From Bactericera cockerelli (lineage: Eukaryota; Arthropoda; Insecta; Hemiptera; Triozidae): a DNA stretch of 64,000 nt. Made by a program: the position numbers and the translations under genes. The notes beneath the pieces are model-generated. The model searched no databases. It was not told the origin of the DNA and saw nothing but the letters and a program-made list of their open reading frames with translations. This document shows, one piece after another, positions 22,647-33,597 of the stretch; position 1 is the first letter of the stretch, and each line of letters opens with the position of its first letter. The stretch covers positions 3,307,501-3,371,500 of the forward strand of contig CM044956.1 of assembly GCA_024516035.1 (NCBI GenBank), in the 5' to 3' direction.

Positions 22647-23209
22647 TCTGTTCGACATATTCCTCAAATGCAAACGCCGCTGCCTACAGACGAACACATG
22701 GGCTACCAACAGCCCCATCAAACACAAGACGTCAGAAACCTTCTCGAGCAGCTCACTGCAACAACAGCAGCAGCAACAACAACTAACAGCACAGAGCAGC
22801 AGATACTGAGTCAGCAGAGAGCAGCATGATGGCTACAGCGAAACCCAGGATGCCTGGCTACTACCGCAGTAGCTACAGTGCTACGGATGCACCATAGCAG
22901 GTGCATCTCATGCCACACATGTACCCTCAGCAGGACTCGTACAACACATCAGTTCCCAGTTTGCACGCAGGTACCCATGGCCCGTGGCATGGGCGAACCT
23001 CACAAGGCAGAAAAGCGACAGCAGCCCAGCGCCCTCAGCCTCAACATACCCCCCCATCCCATCCGGCGGCGACCCAATGCGCCCCGAATCCGCCCGACGA
23101 AGGCGGCTCAGCAGCAGAGCCAGCAGCCAGGGCGACAGCCAGCAGCCATACGGACTTCCTCACTTCCCCAGATGTCAGCCCCGCCCCAAGCTCCGGCCTC
23201 AGCAATACT
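22647..23209 (+). pseudogene. kis: Noisy duplicate of the kis exon 3 coding sequence
   Basis: 22800-23190 repeats 23210-23620 in the same order (AGCAGCATGATGGCTAC, GGATGCCTGGCTACTAC, CCTCAGCAGGACTCGTACAA, GGCCCGTGGCATGGGCGAAC) but with many one-base losses, often in homopolymers, so frames break and stops appear. 22647-22800 is Gln/Thr-codon-rich, may be the true start of exon 3 and has no partner downstream. The pattern fits an unpolished read stretch joined beside the polished copy. A decayed real duplication is the alternative. Confidence 0.6.
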
Positions 23210-24141
23210 CGAGTCAGCAGATGAGCAGCATGATGGGCTACCAGCGCCACCAGGGGATGCCTGGCTACTACCCGCAGAGCTACAGTGGCTACGGCATGCA
23301 CCAGCAGCAGGGTGCATCCCGCATGCCACACCACATGTACCCTCAGCAGGACTCGTACAACCACATGCAGTCCCAGATGCACGCAGGATACCCCATGGCC
23401 CGTGGCATGGGCGAACCCTCACAAGGGCAGCAAGCCGCGCAGCAGCCCAGCGCCCCTCAGCCTCAACAATACCCCCCCACTCCCAGTCCGGCGGCGCCCA
23501 GTGGCGCCCCGAAGTCCGCCCCGACGAGCGCGGCCCAGCAGCAGAGCCAGCAAGCCCAGGGCGACAGCCCGCAGCCCAGTACCGGGCGCCCTTCCCTCAG
23601 CTCTCTCCCCAGATGTCGCCCCGCCCCCAGATGTCTCCCCGGCCTCAGATGTCCCCCCGGCCCGTCATGTCCCCCGCCAAGCCCTCCCACCCGCAGTCCC
23701 CCCACCAGCACCCCGCCCAGCAGATGACCCTCTCCCCCCGCCCCGCCAGCGCCATCACGCCCAAGGCCGCCGCGGCGCCCACCTACCCCCAGCAGAGCAC
23801 CCTGCAGCAGCTGGAGCAGCTCGTGATGCCGGGGGTCGCCACGGCCGCCACAGACTACCCGCCCTACAGGCCGCAGCAGCAGCAGTGGCAGCGCGGCCCA
23901 CCACACAACGGCAGCATGGGCGGCCTGGGCGAGCACGCGGCCTATGACGAGCAGACGCAGGCCTCGCTGAGTCCACAGCAGCAGCCGGGGCAGCCGCCGC
24001 CCGCCGCCCCCAGTCAGAAGAGTCCGCCCGGCACCGAGCTGAGCCAGGGAGCCGGCAGCACCAATGGTAGCATGGGCTTCAGCACGGGCGCCGCGGCGTC
24101 CGCGGGTCAGGCCCCCGGCCCCCACCCTGGCCTCCCCTCCG
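23210..24141 (+). CDS. kis: kis exon 3, reliable part
   Basis: Encodes a Gln/Pro/Met-rich segment: QQMSSMMGYQRHQGMPGYY, MHAGYPMARGMGEPSQ, then SPQMSPRPQMSPRPQMSPRP repeats, LQQLEQLVMPGVATAATDYP and a C-terminal SSG junction. The frame shifts near 23580: upstream residues read in one frame and MSPRP onward in the next. One missing base would reconcile them, so an assembly error is the simplest reading. Donor CTCCG|GTGAGT, phase 1. The 5' border is uncertain because of the noisy duplicate; it may begin at 22647. Confidence 0.75.
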
Positions 24142-24547
24142 GTGAGTACACAATACAAGTTACTCTACAGTGATCATTTACACGATGGGAACTTATTAAT
24201 ATTTTTGAAAACAGGCACTTGTGTTAGCTTCACTGAAATTCGCAATGTATAATTATATCAGTTATTGTTTTTGAGATGAGTTAGTAGTTCTTTTTATTGG
24301 CTCATTATTTGTTTTTTTTTTAATGTATGTACCTGTAAAATAAAAATATGTGAAAATGTACAAGTTATGGTAAAGCTTTTATCACTCACACTATAGTTCA
24401 CATTTGATGTGAACTTTGTTTCGTGAGTGATCCTTCGTCCCTTGTTTTATTATTTTATTTTTTTTATTAATTCTAAAGAATTGTGACATTATGAGATGTT
24501 TCTTAAAATCCTTACTAACCTTGACTCGGTGTCCCCCCCCCCCACAG
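24142..24547. other. Intron 3, nothing recognised
   Basis: 406 bp, AT-rich, with a poly-C acceptor tract just before exon 4. A short palindromic ATAGTTCACATTTGATGTGAAC lies near 24393. Confidence 0.5.
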
Positions 24548-24873
24548 GAGACCAGAGCTCGAACCAATCCTCGGTGAGCGGCTCCAACCCGATGGAATCT
24601 GGGGGCGCCCCCCAGTACTCCGAGACCTCGTACCAGCAGAACGGGGCCGCCGCCAAGCAGATGGGCGACCTGATGCCCGGAGACACGGGGGCGCACAAGG
24701 GGCACCCGCCCATCGGATTCGAGCCGTCGCCCCGCCCCTCCGCCGGTCTGGCGCCCTCCATGTACGGCGCGGGGGCGGCGGGCGGCCTCTCTCATCAGCA
24801 GGAGATGGCGGCCCTTCAGCAGCAACTGCAGGAGCTGTACTGTATGCCCCCCTCCCCCGAGTCTCAGCTCAGG
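24548..24873 (+). CDS. kis: kis exon 4
   Basis: Acceptor CCCCCACAG, donor CTCAGG|GTGAGA; enters in phase 1 and leaves in phase 0. Residues start GDQSSNQSSVSGSNPMESGG and end QQEMAALQQQLQELYCMPPS, then PESQLR. The end starts a helical, Gln/Leu-rich segment that continues in exon 5, conserved-looking compared with the surrounding low complexity. Confidence 0.85.
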
Positions 24874-26104
24874 GTGAGAAGATTATCCTTACTATTTTTT
24901 TTTTGTTCATTTAATAATTATGACTAAATATAATTGTCTGTTATTATATTAGCATTAAGGAAAAATTGTACAAACCTGAAAAAATAAATAAAGTCAAAAT
25001 TACAAAAAAAAAAAAACAAAAAAAAAATTACAAATTACTACTTGACACATAATATTACCTAATATTTACCTACCTAACATTCACATATGTTTTTACTGTA
25101 TTATCTATTATTGTAGTGGTGTATATAACTAAAAAGTTAAAAAACACCACTCTAATATAATAGAATATAGATAGATAGAATTATTATTGTATGTACTTTT
25201 GTTCAGTTTTGTATATTATTGATGTCAAGTACAACATTGCCTATTATTATTACAATTACAAAATATTTTAATAGAATAAGTGGATATAGTTTCTTGGTTC
25301 TAAGATTAATATTATAGAGTAAAAACTTGTATACTTAAAATTGCATAAAACTCTTGAAAATATGTACATGCATTCATCATAGATACTGTTAATTTGTCTA
25401 TTTAGTCCATTTAATATTCACGCTCTTTGTCATAATATTTTGTCAAGAAAGAATAATTGTTATAATTATTTTTGATGTAGAGTTCATTTCTGCAATAAAA
25501 ATTGCACTTTCTGAAATTCATGTATATCTTTCCGCTGGCTGAAAGTACATGAAATGCATGGGAGCTATGTTTTCCGTTACCTTACACTCTGCCGCGCTGT
25601 CTCTTTCTTTGTATAGGGTGTTCTTCACACTTTGGCCAAGGTGTTTGATTTCACTTTCCTTATGTTATAGAAAGGAAAGTAATGGTTTTTATTGTGTAAG
25701 TAGGTATTATGGGTGAACAACCAGTTCTCAATCATTAGATCCATAGACTTGAGAATTAAAGGGTCAAGAAAGAAAATAAGACAATTTTCGGAATATGTTT
25801 AATGTATGTAAAAAAAAGAAGAAGAAAAATCAATCATTTAATGTTTAAAAACACAATAAAATGTAAGTAGGTATTTAATTTAAATACGTCTATTTATTAT
25901 TTTTTTTTAACATTTTATTTATTTATTAACAATATTGGATTTTTACAAAGGTTCTTTTCCTAAGCTAATGATAAAAGCTTCTAAGAAAAGATATAACAGT
26001 ATCTTTTACAAAATTAAATTTAAAACACAAGGTGCATAAATTGTTTAAAGACTTACTTACAATTTGATAAAATAAATTAAATATTCGTGCACCTTGTTGT
26101 CCAG
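24874..26104. other. Intron 4, mostly unique AT-rich DNA
   Basis: 25905-26000 matches a dispersed repeat also at 52065-52160 (AACAATATTGGATTTTTA, TCCTAAGCTAATGATA). No other family seen. Confidence 0.5.
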
Positions 26105-26270
26105 ATCAACCACCTCCAGGAGAGGCTGAGCATCCTCCAGCAGCACGAGGTCAATGAACCCCACTGCATGGGCGGCCCTCACTGCATCCTGCAGGCCGCC
26201 ATGTACTCTGCTGCGGCCGGCATGGAGTCTCCCTACCCCCAGCACCCCATGCCCACCCCCACCACGCGAG
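26105..26270 (+). CDS. kis: kis exon 5
   Basis: Acceptor TTGTTGTCCAG. Residues INHLQERLSILQQHEVNEPH continue the exon 4 helix, then CMGGPHCILQAAMYSAAAGM and ESPYPQHPMPTPTTR. The first donor is CACGCGAG|GTGAGT, phase 1, matching exon 6. The donor is the first of 22 near-identical ones in the following array. Reading through the first two further units stays in frame and adds 16 residues each; the next unit brings in a TAG. Confidence 0.8.
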
Positions 26271-27335
26271 GTGAGTCTCCCTACCCCCAGCACCCCATGC
26301 CCACCCCCACCACACGAGGTGAGTCTCCCTACCCCCAGAACCCCATGCCCACCCCCACCACACGAGGTGAGTAGTCTCCCTACCCCCAGCACCCCATGCC
26401 CACCCCCACCACACGAGGTGAGTAGTCTCCCTACCCCCAGCACCCCATGCCCCCCCCCCCACACGAGGTGAGTAGTCTCCCTACCCCCAGCACCCCATGC
26501 CCACCCCCACCACACGAGGTGAGTAGTCTCCCTACCCCCAGCACCCCATGCCCCCCCCCCCACACGAGGTGAGTCTCCCTACCCCCAGCACCCCATGCCA
26601 CCCCCACCACACGAGGTGAGTAGTCTCCCTACCCCCAGCACCCCATGCCCACCCCCACCACACGAGGTGAGTAGTCTCCCTACCCCCAGCACCCCATGCC
26701 CACCCCCACCACACGAGGTGAGTAGTCTCCCTACCCCCAGCACCCCATGCCCACCCCCACCACACGAGGTGAGTCTCCCTACCCCCAGAACCCCATGCCC
26801 ACCCCCACCACACGAGGTGAGTAGTCTCCCTACCCCCAGCACCCCATGCCCCCCCCCCACCACACGAGGTGAGTAGTCTCCCTACCCCCAGCACCCCATG
26901 CCCCCCCCCCACCACACGAGGTGAGTCTCCCTACCCCCAGCACCCCATGCCCACCCCCCCCCCCCCACGAGGTGAGTCTCCCTACCCCCAGCACCCCATG
27001 CCCACCCCCACCACACGAGGTGAGTAGTCTCCCTACCCCCAGCACCCCATGCCCACCCCCACCACACGAGGTGAGTAGTCTCCCTACCCCCAGCACCCCA
27101 TGCCCACCCCCACCACACGAGGTGAGTAGTCTCCCTACCCCCAGCACCCCATGCCCACCCCCACCACACGAGGTGAGTAGTCTCCCTACCCCCAGCACCC
27201 CATGCCCCCCCACACCACACGAGGTGAGTAGTCTCCCTACCCCCAGCACCCCATGCCCACCCCCACCACACGAGGTGAGTAGTCTCCCTACCCCCAGCAC
27301 CCCATGCCCACCCCCACCACACGAGGTGAGTCACT
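26222..27335 (+). repeat. 47-51 bp tandem repeat of the exon 5 end and donor, 22 copies
   Basis: Each unit is GTGAGT(AGT)CTCCCTACCCC, then CAGCACCCCATGCCC, then ACCCCCACCACACGAG. It therefore holds a consensus donor CGAG|GTGAGT and an acceptor-like CTCCCTACCCCCAG. Early units are 48 bp and stay in frame; later ones are 51 bp with TAG, and several show C-run length changes. The 23-base gap between each donor and the next acceptor-like site is too short for an intron. Long ORFs on both strands here are by-products of the repeat. Confidence 0.95.
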
Positions 27336-28103
27336 TAGCTTCGGCCTCTGTACAGGGAAAGTCTCAACTACATAAATATGAAGTTTGATGGCAGAGATTG
27401 CCTCAGGAAATAATCTCGCACTATGTCAATATCAGTAAAAAGTCAGTCAGTAAAAAGTTGATGTTATTATTATTAGTTTAATTTTATCATAAAGAAGAAG
27501 TGATAGTTGTTATTTTTATTTATTTATTTACACTTAATTAATTGGACATATTATATACAACACAAATAATTACAAATTAAAATACAATATAAGAGAGAAA
27601 AAAATAAATATATACATAACATATGTCCTAACTAAAGGGCGGGGTTTGTGTTGATGTGTCACAATTTTTAGTATGTAGCATCGATATTACTAGAACTAAT
27701 ACTAATTTGTAAATTCGTCGTCGGTTTGATCAACCATTTTATTAAAAGTAACAAATAATTTTGAAAAACATAAAATAACGTTGAAAAGATCTTTTGTAAA
27801 TTATTTGCATTACAAATAGCACATAATAGGTAAAACACATATTTAATGCTACTACCCCAAACGGAGGGGATACAGTCCTCTTGTTTTGTAGGGTAATGTA
27901 TCATATCTGCAATCAACTTTTATTGTACATTTTACACCATATGGCATGTATACAAAGTCACTTAAAAGTAAAAGTAAATTTAAAACTTAAGAATAAGTGG
28001 AAATAAGTAAAGTACACTGTGCATAATAATTTATTATGAGGGGCAAAATACAGTACAAAGTATAAGTATATTTTATTTAGAGTGCAGTACAATACAGGTG
28101 TTT
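27336..28103. other. Intron 5, middle
   Basis: 27530-27645 is a minus copy of repeat G (CACTTAATTAATTGGACATA to CTAAAGGGCGGGGTT). Other sequence is AT-rich; the minus ORF at 27668-27916 is unsupported. Confidence 0.5.
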
Positions 28104-28316
28104 TGGCTTTACAAAAGTTAGCCAGCACCCAATTACATAGTATTCACTATAGAAGAAAAATTCTAGTGTATTCTAGTGTAAAATTAAATATTCTAATTTC
28201 TTCTAATTCTTTTTGTGTTGGCTTTACAAAAGTTAGCCAGCACCCAATTACATAGTATACACTATAGAAGAAAAATTCTAGTGTACAAAATAAAACATTC
28301 TAATTTCCTCTAATTC
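28104..28316 (+). repeat. Tandem duplication just upstream of exon 6
   Basis: TTGGCTTTACAAAAGTTAGC, CAGCACCCAATTACATAGTA and TATAGAAGAAAAATTCTAGT occur twice about 112 bp apart. The second copy runs into the exon 6 polypyrimidine tract (ATTCTAATTTCCTCTAATTC), and the first has the matching ATTCTAATTTCTTCTAATTC, so part of the acceptor region was duplicated. Confidence 0.8.
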
Positions 28317-28338
28317 CTGTTTTCCCTTGTCCTCGCAG

Positions 28339-28541
28339 GGCGCGGCAGAGGGCGGGGCCGCGGGCGAGGGGCGGCCAATGCGGACGGCACGCCCAAGCCT
28401 CGCAAGAGCCGCAAGAAGCAGCAGCAGCTGGAGATGGAGCAGATGATCGCGGCCCAGGAGCAACAGTACCACTTGCAGCAGCAACAGTACCAGCAGCAGC
28501 AACAGTACATGCAGCAGCAGCAGCAGTACCAGCAAGCTCAG
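28339..28541 (+). CDS. kis: kis exon 6
   Basis: Acceptor TGTCCTCGCAG, donor GCTCAG|GTACGT; phase 1 in, phase 0 out. After an RGRGRGRGRGAAN stretch comes GTPKPRKSRKKQQQLEMEQM, a basic, AT-hook-like patch, then IAAQEQQYHLQQ and a run of Gln/Tyr. The repeated CAG/CAA codons are a likely site of length variation. Confidence 0.85.
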
Positions 28542-28631
28542 GTACGTAGCGCACTGATCTCAGTAAAAAAAAGAGAAGAAAAAATAATTAAGACAAATTT
28601 TATGAATTTTATTTTTACCTTAATAAGTAGA

Positions 28632-28666
<35 letters not shown>

Positions 28667-28955
28667 GCTAATTTAGGGCGGAATTAATAGACAACATCAA
28701 TAAGTTAAGTCGTTGGTAAGTGTCGATTTTCCCTATCTTACACAATACGCAATCCGTGATGTAGCGCCACAGAGGTATTACAAAAACGTCAGTTACTTTC
28801 ACCCTTAGTATCTTAAGTGCTCGATGGAGCTTTTGGAAATAAATAGTATCCAACAAAACACTAACACTAGAACATTTTCGATTTCCATGTACGAGTTCTG
28901 TCAGCGCTAGAATTTTGGTCACCTAATTTAGAGTCACTCTGTATATGAATTGAAT
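28542..28955. other. Intron 6, first part: poly(A) and MITE piece
   Basis: An A run of about 37 at 28630-28666 is followed by AGGGCGGAATTAATAGACAA at 28675, the end of the MITE family seen whole at 8094, with interior words CAATACGCAA and GAGGTATTACAAAAA. Confidence 0.55.
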
Positions 28956-29325
28956 AATGTCTTTACACTAATATATAATGGCTTTACACTAATATATAAT
29001 GTCTTTACACTAATAAATAATGTCTTTACACTAATACATAATGTCTTTACACTAATACATAATGTCTTTACACTAATAAATAATGTCTTTACACTTATAA
29101 ATAATGTCTTTACACTAATACATAATGTCTTTACACTTATATATAATGTCTTTACACTAATACATAATGTCTTTACACTAATAAATAATGTCTTTACACT
29201 AATACATAATGTCTTTACACTAATACATAATGTCTTTACACTAATAAATAATGTCTTTACACTAATAAATAATGCCTTTACACTATTACATAATGTCTTT
29301 ACACTAATGAATAATGTAATAATGG
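28956..29325 (+). repeat. 21-bp tandem repeat, about 17 copies, abutting exon 7
   Basis: Unit AATGTCTTTACACTAATACA plus T, exact 21-base period. Because 21 is a multiple of three and no stop arises, both strands stay open (NVFTLIH-type and its antisense), giving false ORFs. The array ends about 12 bases before the exon 7 acceptor. Confidence 0.95.
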
Positions 29326-29337
29326 CCCTCTCCCCAG

Positions 29338-29646
29338 GCGCATGCCCAGGCCCAGGCAGCGCAGCAACACCACATGCAGCAACACGCCCACCCCGGCATG
29401 CAGCAGCAGCTCCACCACATGCACTCCCACGCACACCCACACATGTACCACCCCGGCCCACCCAGCGCCCCCATGCCGCACACCTCGCCCATGATGCATC
29501 CGCCCGCCGCCGCCCAGCCCCAGCTCTCCCCCGCCCACCTGCCGGATGAGACGGCGCCGGCTCCCGGCGGACCGCCCACTAGCAACGCTCAGGCCGCCGC
29601 CACCGCCGCCAACACTACTACTACTACTACTCAGGAGGATTTTGAG
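29338..29646 (+). CDS. kis: kis exon 7
   Basis: Acceptor GCCCTCTCCCCAG, donor TTTGAG|GTGAGG; 103 codons, phase 0 at both ends. Ala/His/Met/Pro-rich: AHAQAQAAQQHHMQQHAHPG, MHSHAHPHMYHPGPPSAPMP, then a Thr run and TQEDFE. His-rich low complexity in this position fits the disordered N-terminus. Confidence 0.85.
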
Positions 29647-31307
29647 GTGAGGAGTTTCATCTCGCTAGTAAAATTTTCAATCAAATGTGGAAATTTTTTT
29701 ATTTATTTATTTATTTAATACATGACAAGTAAATGATGACAGTTTACATAATTCATAATATTTTTAATTGAACTTATGCTAGTTTCTTTTGGCTGTCGTC
29801 ATCTCACACTAAGGGCCACACCTATGAAGTATGGTCCTTGTGTCGTGGGATGCTGCCTTGTTCTAGTTTTTGTGTTAATTATAATTACTATCCTTTACAA
29901 TTCTATTTCTTTTTGTATAAAATAATTTCTTTTTGTATAAAATAGTCATTATTTCCATTAACATCAACATCATCGCCTATGGTGATTGTTATCATTATCT
30001 CCACCATTAAAATTTTACTATTATTATTATTTATTTAACCATCACAATTACTTTTATTATTTTCGCTTTCTAGCTAGGTAATATTTCAATCATACACCAC
30101 TGTCTAAATCATTTAACTTGAGCCAGTCTCTTAGTTTTAGTTTGAATATTTTCTCATTTTCCTCATTTGCTAATAACTATAAAAAAGAACTAATAACTAT
30201 AATAATTATCTGGAAAAAACAAAAAACATAGATACATATTAACTAATTATCCAAACTCCCCGTCTTCTTCACAGTTTTTAACTTTGAAGACGGGTATACC
30301 TATTATTTTTTTATTGTAATCTTTGTCAAATAAATGGAAATGTTGTTTAAAAAACAGAGAGAAATCTCCCCTCTAATATCAGCAAAGTCCGCTCATAAGA
30401 CACTGAGGGTTAGGTGGTAATGTAATGTAATAAAATGCTTTAATCATTCATGGGGTTCAATAACTATATCAATCATTCCACCACCATGGCATTACACATG
30501 GACACGGAAACAAAAGCAACCAGCTACCAATGGTTGCTCTCATTTTTTCTTCTCAAGTGACTATTATTTTCCTTTAGTAGTAAGACAGAACTCAATTTTT
30601 TGAGTTGATGTTTTTTTTTTGTATGAAGTCTCAAGTCCTTCTATTTCTGCCAGGTATACCCATTAAAATAGACAACACTCAATTTTTTTTCATCCCTAAT
30701 AAAAACAAGAATATTCTCAAATCCCCTATAACATCATGCATGAAAAAATTGAACGATATGCCCCAACAACCCGATATATTTATATGAATACATGTGTGAA
30801 TGAATGAGTTAAAAAATGATCATACCAGTTATTGCTTGATTGTTATAATCTATAACTTTCAAGTGTAGGTATTTGGAGGAATTTTTTTATTTATTTATGT
30901 TAATCTTAATTTTCATCTATCAACCTACTACTGTATAATGTAATATTTAAGTATGTATATTTCATCGTACTATTGTGTAGGTACACCATATCATACAGGT
31001 AAATGCAATTTATTGTATTATTCCGTGTGTACCTACTGTGTATGCATATCACAATTAAAATTTATTTTTATTTGGGTGGAAGAGATTGCCATAGGCAATA
31101 ACCCCGACCTTAAGTTAGGTCATCTGTTTCTATTCTTTTTCATTTTTATTGCATATATTGTTTCCATTTTTTTTTTCATTGTTAAAATAATTATTTGTAT
31201 TGAACATATGTCTATTTATATCTAATACAAAGCCCGTCCATATTTCTCATTTTTATATAGCTAATAAAGTGTTAAATAATAGTAATAATGAAATTTCCTC
31301 TCCTCAG
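29647..31307. other. Intron 7
   Basis: 29715-29840 is a dispersed repeat (TACATGACAAGTAAATGATG, TTGGCTGTCGTCATCTCACA) shared with 53670 and 17720. 31073-31275 is a plus copy of repeat G ending CTAATAAAGTGTTAAATAAT close to exon 8. A local hairpin CCCGTCTTC / GAAGACGGG lies at 30258-30293. No gene seen. Confidence 0.55.
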
Positions 31308-31415
31308 ATATCTCAGCCTTCAGTGTCGCCTCCTCAGCAGCCAGCTCGGGTACCACCTCCCTCCCTGGCCAGTCTCCGTGACTCTGAAGCAGATAGTTGT
31401 TCAACAGCCGCCGCG
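31308..31415 (+). CDS. kis: kis exon 8
   Basis: Acceptor CCTCTCCTCAG, donor GCCGCG|GTAAGT; exactly 36 codons. Residues ISQPSVSPPQQPARVPPPSL and ASLRDSEADSCSTAAA. Pro/Ser-rich linker without a recognised domain. Confidence 0.75.
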
Positions 31416-32097
31416 GTAAGTCCCCGCCCCCCCCCCCCCTGCACACCTTTGTTAATACATACATACATATTACATACATATGTACATAGTACATACATAC
31501 AAGAGAACTCTAGGACAAGCCTGTATATAAGAGAACTATCCGTAGTGAGGTGTAGACAACTATTAAAAAAAAAGAACTCTAGGAACCAATTTCTCTTCTA
31601 AAGAGGTTATTTTCCCTCATAGAGAGGTAAATTGGACCTAGATTTATGAGGTTTCCCTTGTATCCAGGTTCGACTGAATATATTTGTTTTATTTATTTTC
31701 ACTTTGTTTCTTCATACAAAACAAGTAACAAAAAATGAAATACCACGAAAACAAACTTTTTTTCTTCTATTTCATTCTCCTAGGTACCTATTGGTCGCTG
31801 TTGCACTTTTTGTGGGCTGTGTATTGTGGAACTTAGCTTTTAGGTATCTGTCTGTACCCATACAGTTTAGTTTAATGTACACCTACATTTTTTAAAATCT
31901 ATGATTTTAAAAAAAAAATCTTAAGGACTATTATTTTTACGTACATTTTTACATTAGGTATGTAAAAAATAATAAAAGAACGACTAATTATATAAATGTA
32001 TTCACATTCATACTGTGAATGTATTATAAAAACTAATAAAAATAAAGTAAAAGGCATAAAGCAGCTCATGACCGGATGTGGCTCGTCTGTGTTGCAG
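31416..32097. other. Intron 8 with a fold-back MITE copy
   Basis: 31490-31676 resembles the MITE at 17563 (GTATATAAGAGAACTATCC and the end TATCCAGGTTCGACTG). The rest is AT-rich. Confidence 0.5.
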
Positions 32098-32790
32098 GTA
32101 GTAGCTCCCGTCTCGGAACCCCCCACCCCCCCTGCCGGACCCCCCCGCTCTCGCGAGCCGCCTCTGGAGGAGCAAATCGCTGAGGAACAAGAGGCTCTCG
32201 GAGAGACGGGGGTGTCCGCACCCCGCCACGTCCCTTCTTCCCCCCCGCCGTCCATCGCGAGGGAACCCCCCGCCCCCCTGCTGGGCGAGCACCCCTCGCT
32301 GTCGAGGGAGAACTCGTCGTCGCTGCTCGGGGACAATCCCGCCGCCATGGCGACGGAAAATCTCGCCCTGTTGAGGGACAACGCGTCGATGTCGACCGAA
32401 AGTCCCGCCGCCATGACGAGAGAAAATCCCGCACTGTTGACGACGCCGTCACTGGCCGACAGCTGTCTGGGAGACCACCCGGACATGCCCGCAAGAGACC
32501 ATCCCGCGCGCACGCTCGAAGACCCAGCGGCCCAACAGTTTCGCGACGACGAGTCCCTCGCGGAGTCTCTGCCACAGCCGGGTATGAACCCGCAGTCTCC
32601 CGAGCGCCCGGCCTACTACCACGAGGCACCGCGGGGCTTGGACGAGGCGCCCCCCGCCATGTCGCCCCCATACTTCCGGCCCGCGGAGGAGGAGGAAGAG
32701 GAAGAGGAGGAGAAGGATGGAGAGGAGGAGGAGGAGGCGTCCCCTCCCCCCGCCCCCTTGATGTCACCCCCCGCGCTGTCACCGCCCAAG
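32098..32790 (+). CDS. kis: kis exon 9
   Basis: Acceptor TCTGTGTTGCAG, donor CCCAAG|GTATGC; 231 codons in phase 0. It opens VVAPVSEPPTPPAGPPRSRE and has imperfect repeats such as LLGEHPSLSRENSSSLLGDN and PAAMATENLALLRDNASMST, then YYHEAPRGLDEAPPAMSPPY and an acidic run ending EEEEASPPPAPLMSPPALSP. Disordered linker; no catalytic domain. The internal ENPA/DNPA-type repeats suggest slippage within the exon. Confidence 0.85.
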
Positions 32791-32990
32791 GTATGCCAGT
32801 ATAAATGTTGGGCTCTTAATTTGTATCATTAGCATATGTTGGTATTGGTAATGTCATGTAGGGTTAACACCCTAAATGATGTCATGTTTCTTATTTAAAA
32901 TAAAAAATAAATACGCAATAAGAAATTCAGAATTAACTCTCCTGTCTCCTCAAAAGTTATCTTTGAAACTTCTGAATTAGAGAGTCGAAA

Positions 32991-33250
32991 GCCAGCGTCG
33001 ATGGCATGTTGAATACACCGGTTCCCTTCAGAACACCGAAGTTAAGCGACATCCAGCGAGGTTAAGACTTGGATGGGTGACCATTCAAATTCTAATTCTC
33101 GTGACGCTGGATTTTCCCGGCCCCACTCAGGCTGGGTGAGGTCAATGTGAGTAGCAGGTTTGTGAGTTTCCTGCGAATGGAGGGTAAAACCCCCGTCGTG
33201 ATATGACCATGGCAGTTGAAAGCGACGTTAAACCCCACTTAAAAAAAAAG
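32991..33250 (+). repeat. 5S-rRNA-derived SINE, copy 1
   Basis: 32991-33110 aligns by eye along a 5S rRNA: GCCAGCGTCGATGGCATGTT, TGAATACACCGGTTC, GAACACCGAAGTTAAGCGAC (A-box region) and CTTGGATGGGTGACC (C-box region), closing with GACGCTGG, which pairs with the 5' end. It is followed by the central block shared with SINE-D (CTCAGGCTGGGTGAGGTCAA, GCGAATGGAGGGTAAAACCC) and an A tail. A SINE3-type element rather than a 5S gene. Confidence 0.85.
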
Positions 33251-33339
33251 AGAGTCGAACTGGGAACTCCTTATAAAGATTCTCAACCCTATTCTAACTA
33301 AACTTATGTCAATGATCTGGTTAAATAAAATGCTATCTT

Positions 33340-33597
33340 TTTGGGAGCAAGAGAGAGAGAGAGAGTGTTCGACTGTATAGACAAAAAAACCCTCCCCCTT
33401 TCTTTTCAGAACGAGGGAGAAGATTCGTACAGCTGTCTGTATGTGTGTATGTATGATCTTTATACAAGTCCACACCGTTTGACCGAGAAACCTGAAATTT
33501 TGCACATAAGTCCGTTTGGTGAGAGAGAGAGAGAGTGTGTGTCATATCGAGGTTCGACTGTATCGACAAAGAAAAACCCCTCCCCCTTTTTTTTCAG
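33340..33597 (+). repeat. Duplicated exon 10 acceptor and exon start (decoy)
   Basis: (GA)n, then TGTTCGACTGTATAGAC, CCCTCCCCCTTTCTTTTCAG and AACGAGGGAGAAGATTCGTA at 33350-33431 are repeated 188 bases later as the real acceptor and exon 10 start (AACGAGGAAGAAGATTCGTA). The decoy acceptor is at 33409. GGTTCGACTGTA is the end of the MITE family at 17563, so a MITE piece was part of the duplicated unit. Confidence 0.85.

Noticed and set aside
22878..24173. 431-codon ORF as a gene
   Set aside because: It crosses the noisy duplicate in an arbitrary frame, runs out of frame through the good copy and only joins the kis frame at the end.
26057..27388. Several Gly/Trp- or Pro-rich ORFs of 90-170 codons on both strands
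   Set aside because: All are translations of the 48-51 bp tandem array.
28934..29461. 175-codon minus-strand ORF
   Set aside because: Product of the stop-free 21-bp array and antisense of exon 7.
31899..32782. Antisense ORFs of 94-238 codons opposite exon 9
   Set aside because: Shadows of a GC-rich plus-strand exon with consistent splice borders and codon bias.
32991..33110. 5S rRNA gene
   Set aside because: Diverged from a functional 5S, no T-run terminator, and followed by a SINE central block; a second partial copy lies at 35806.
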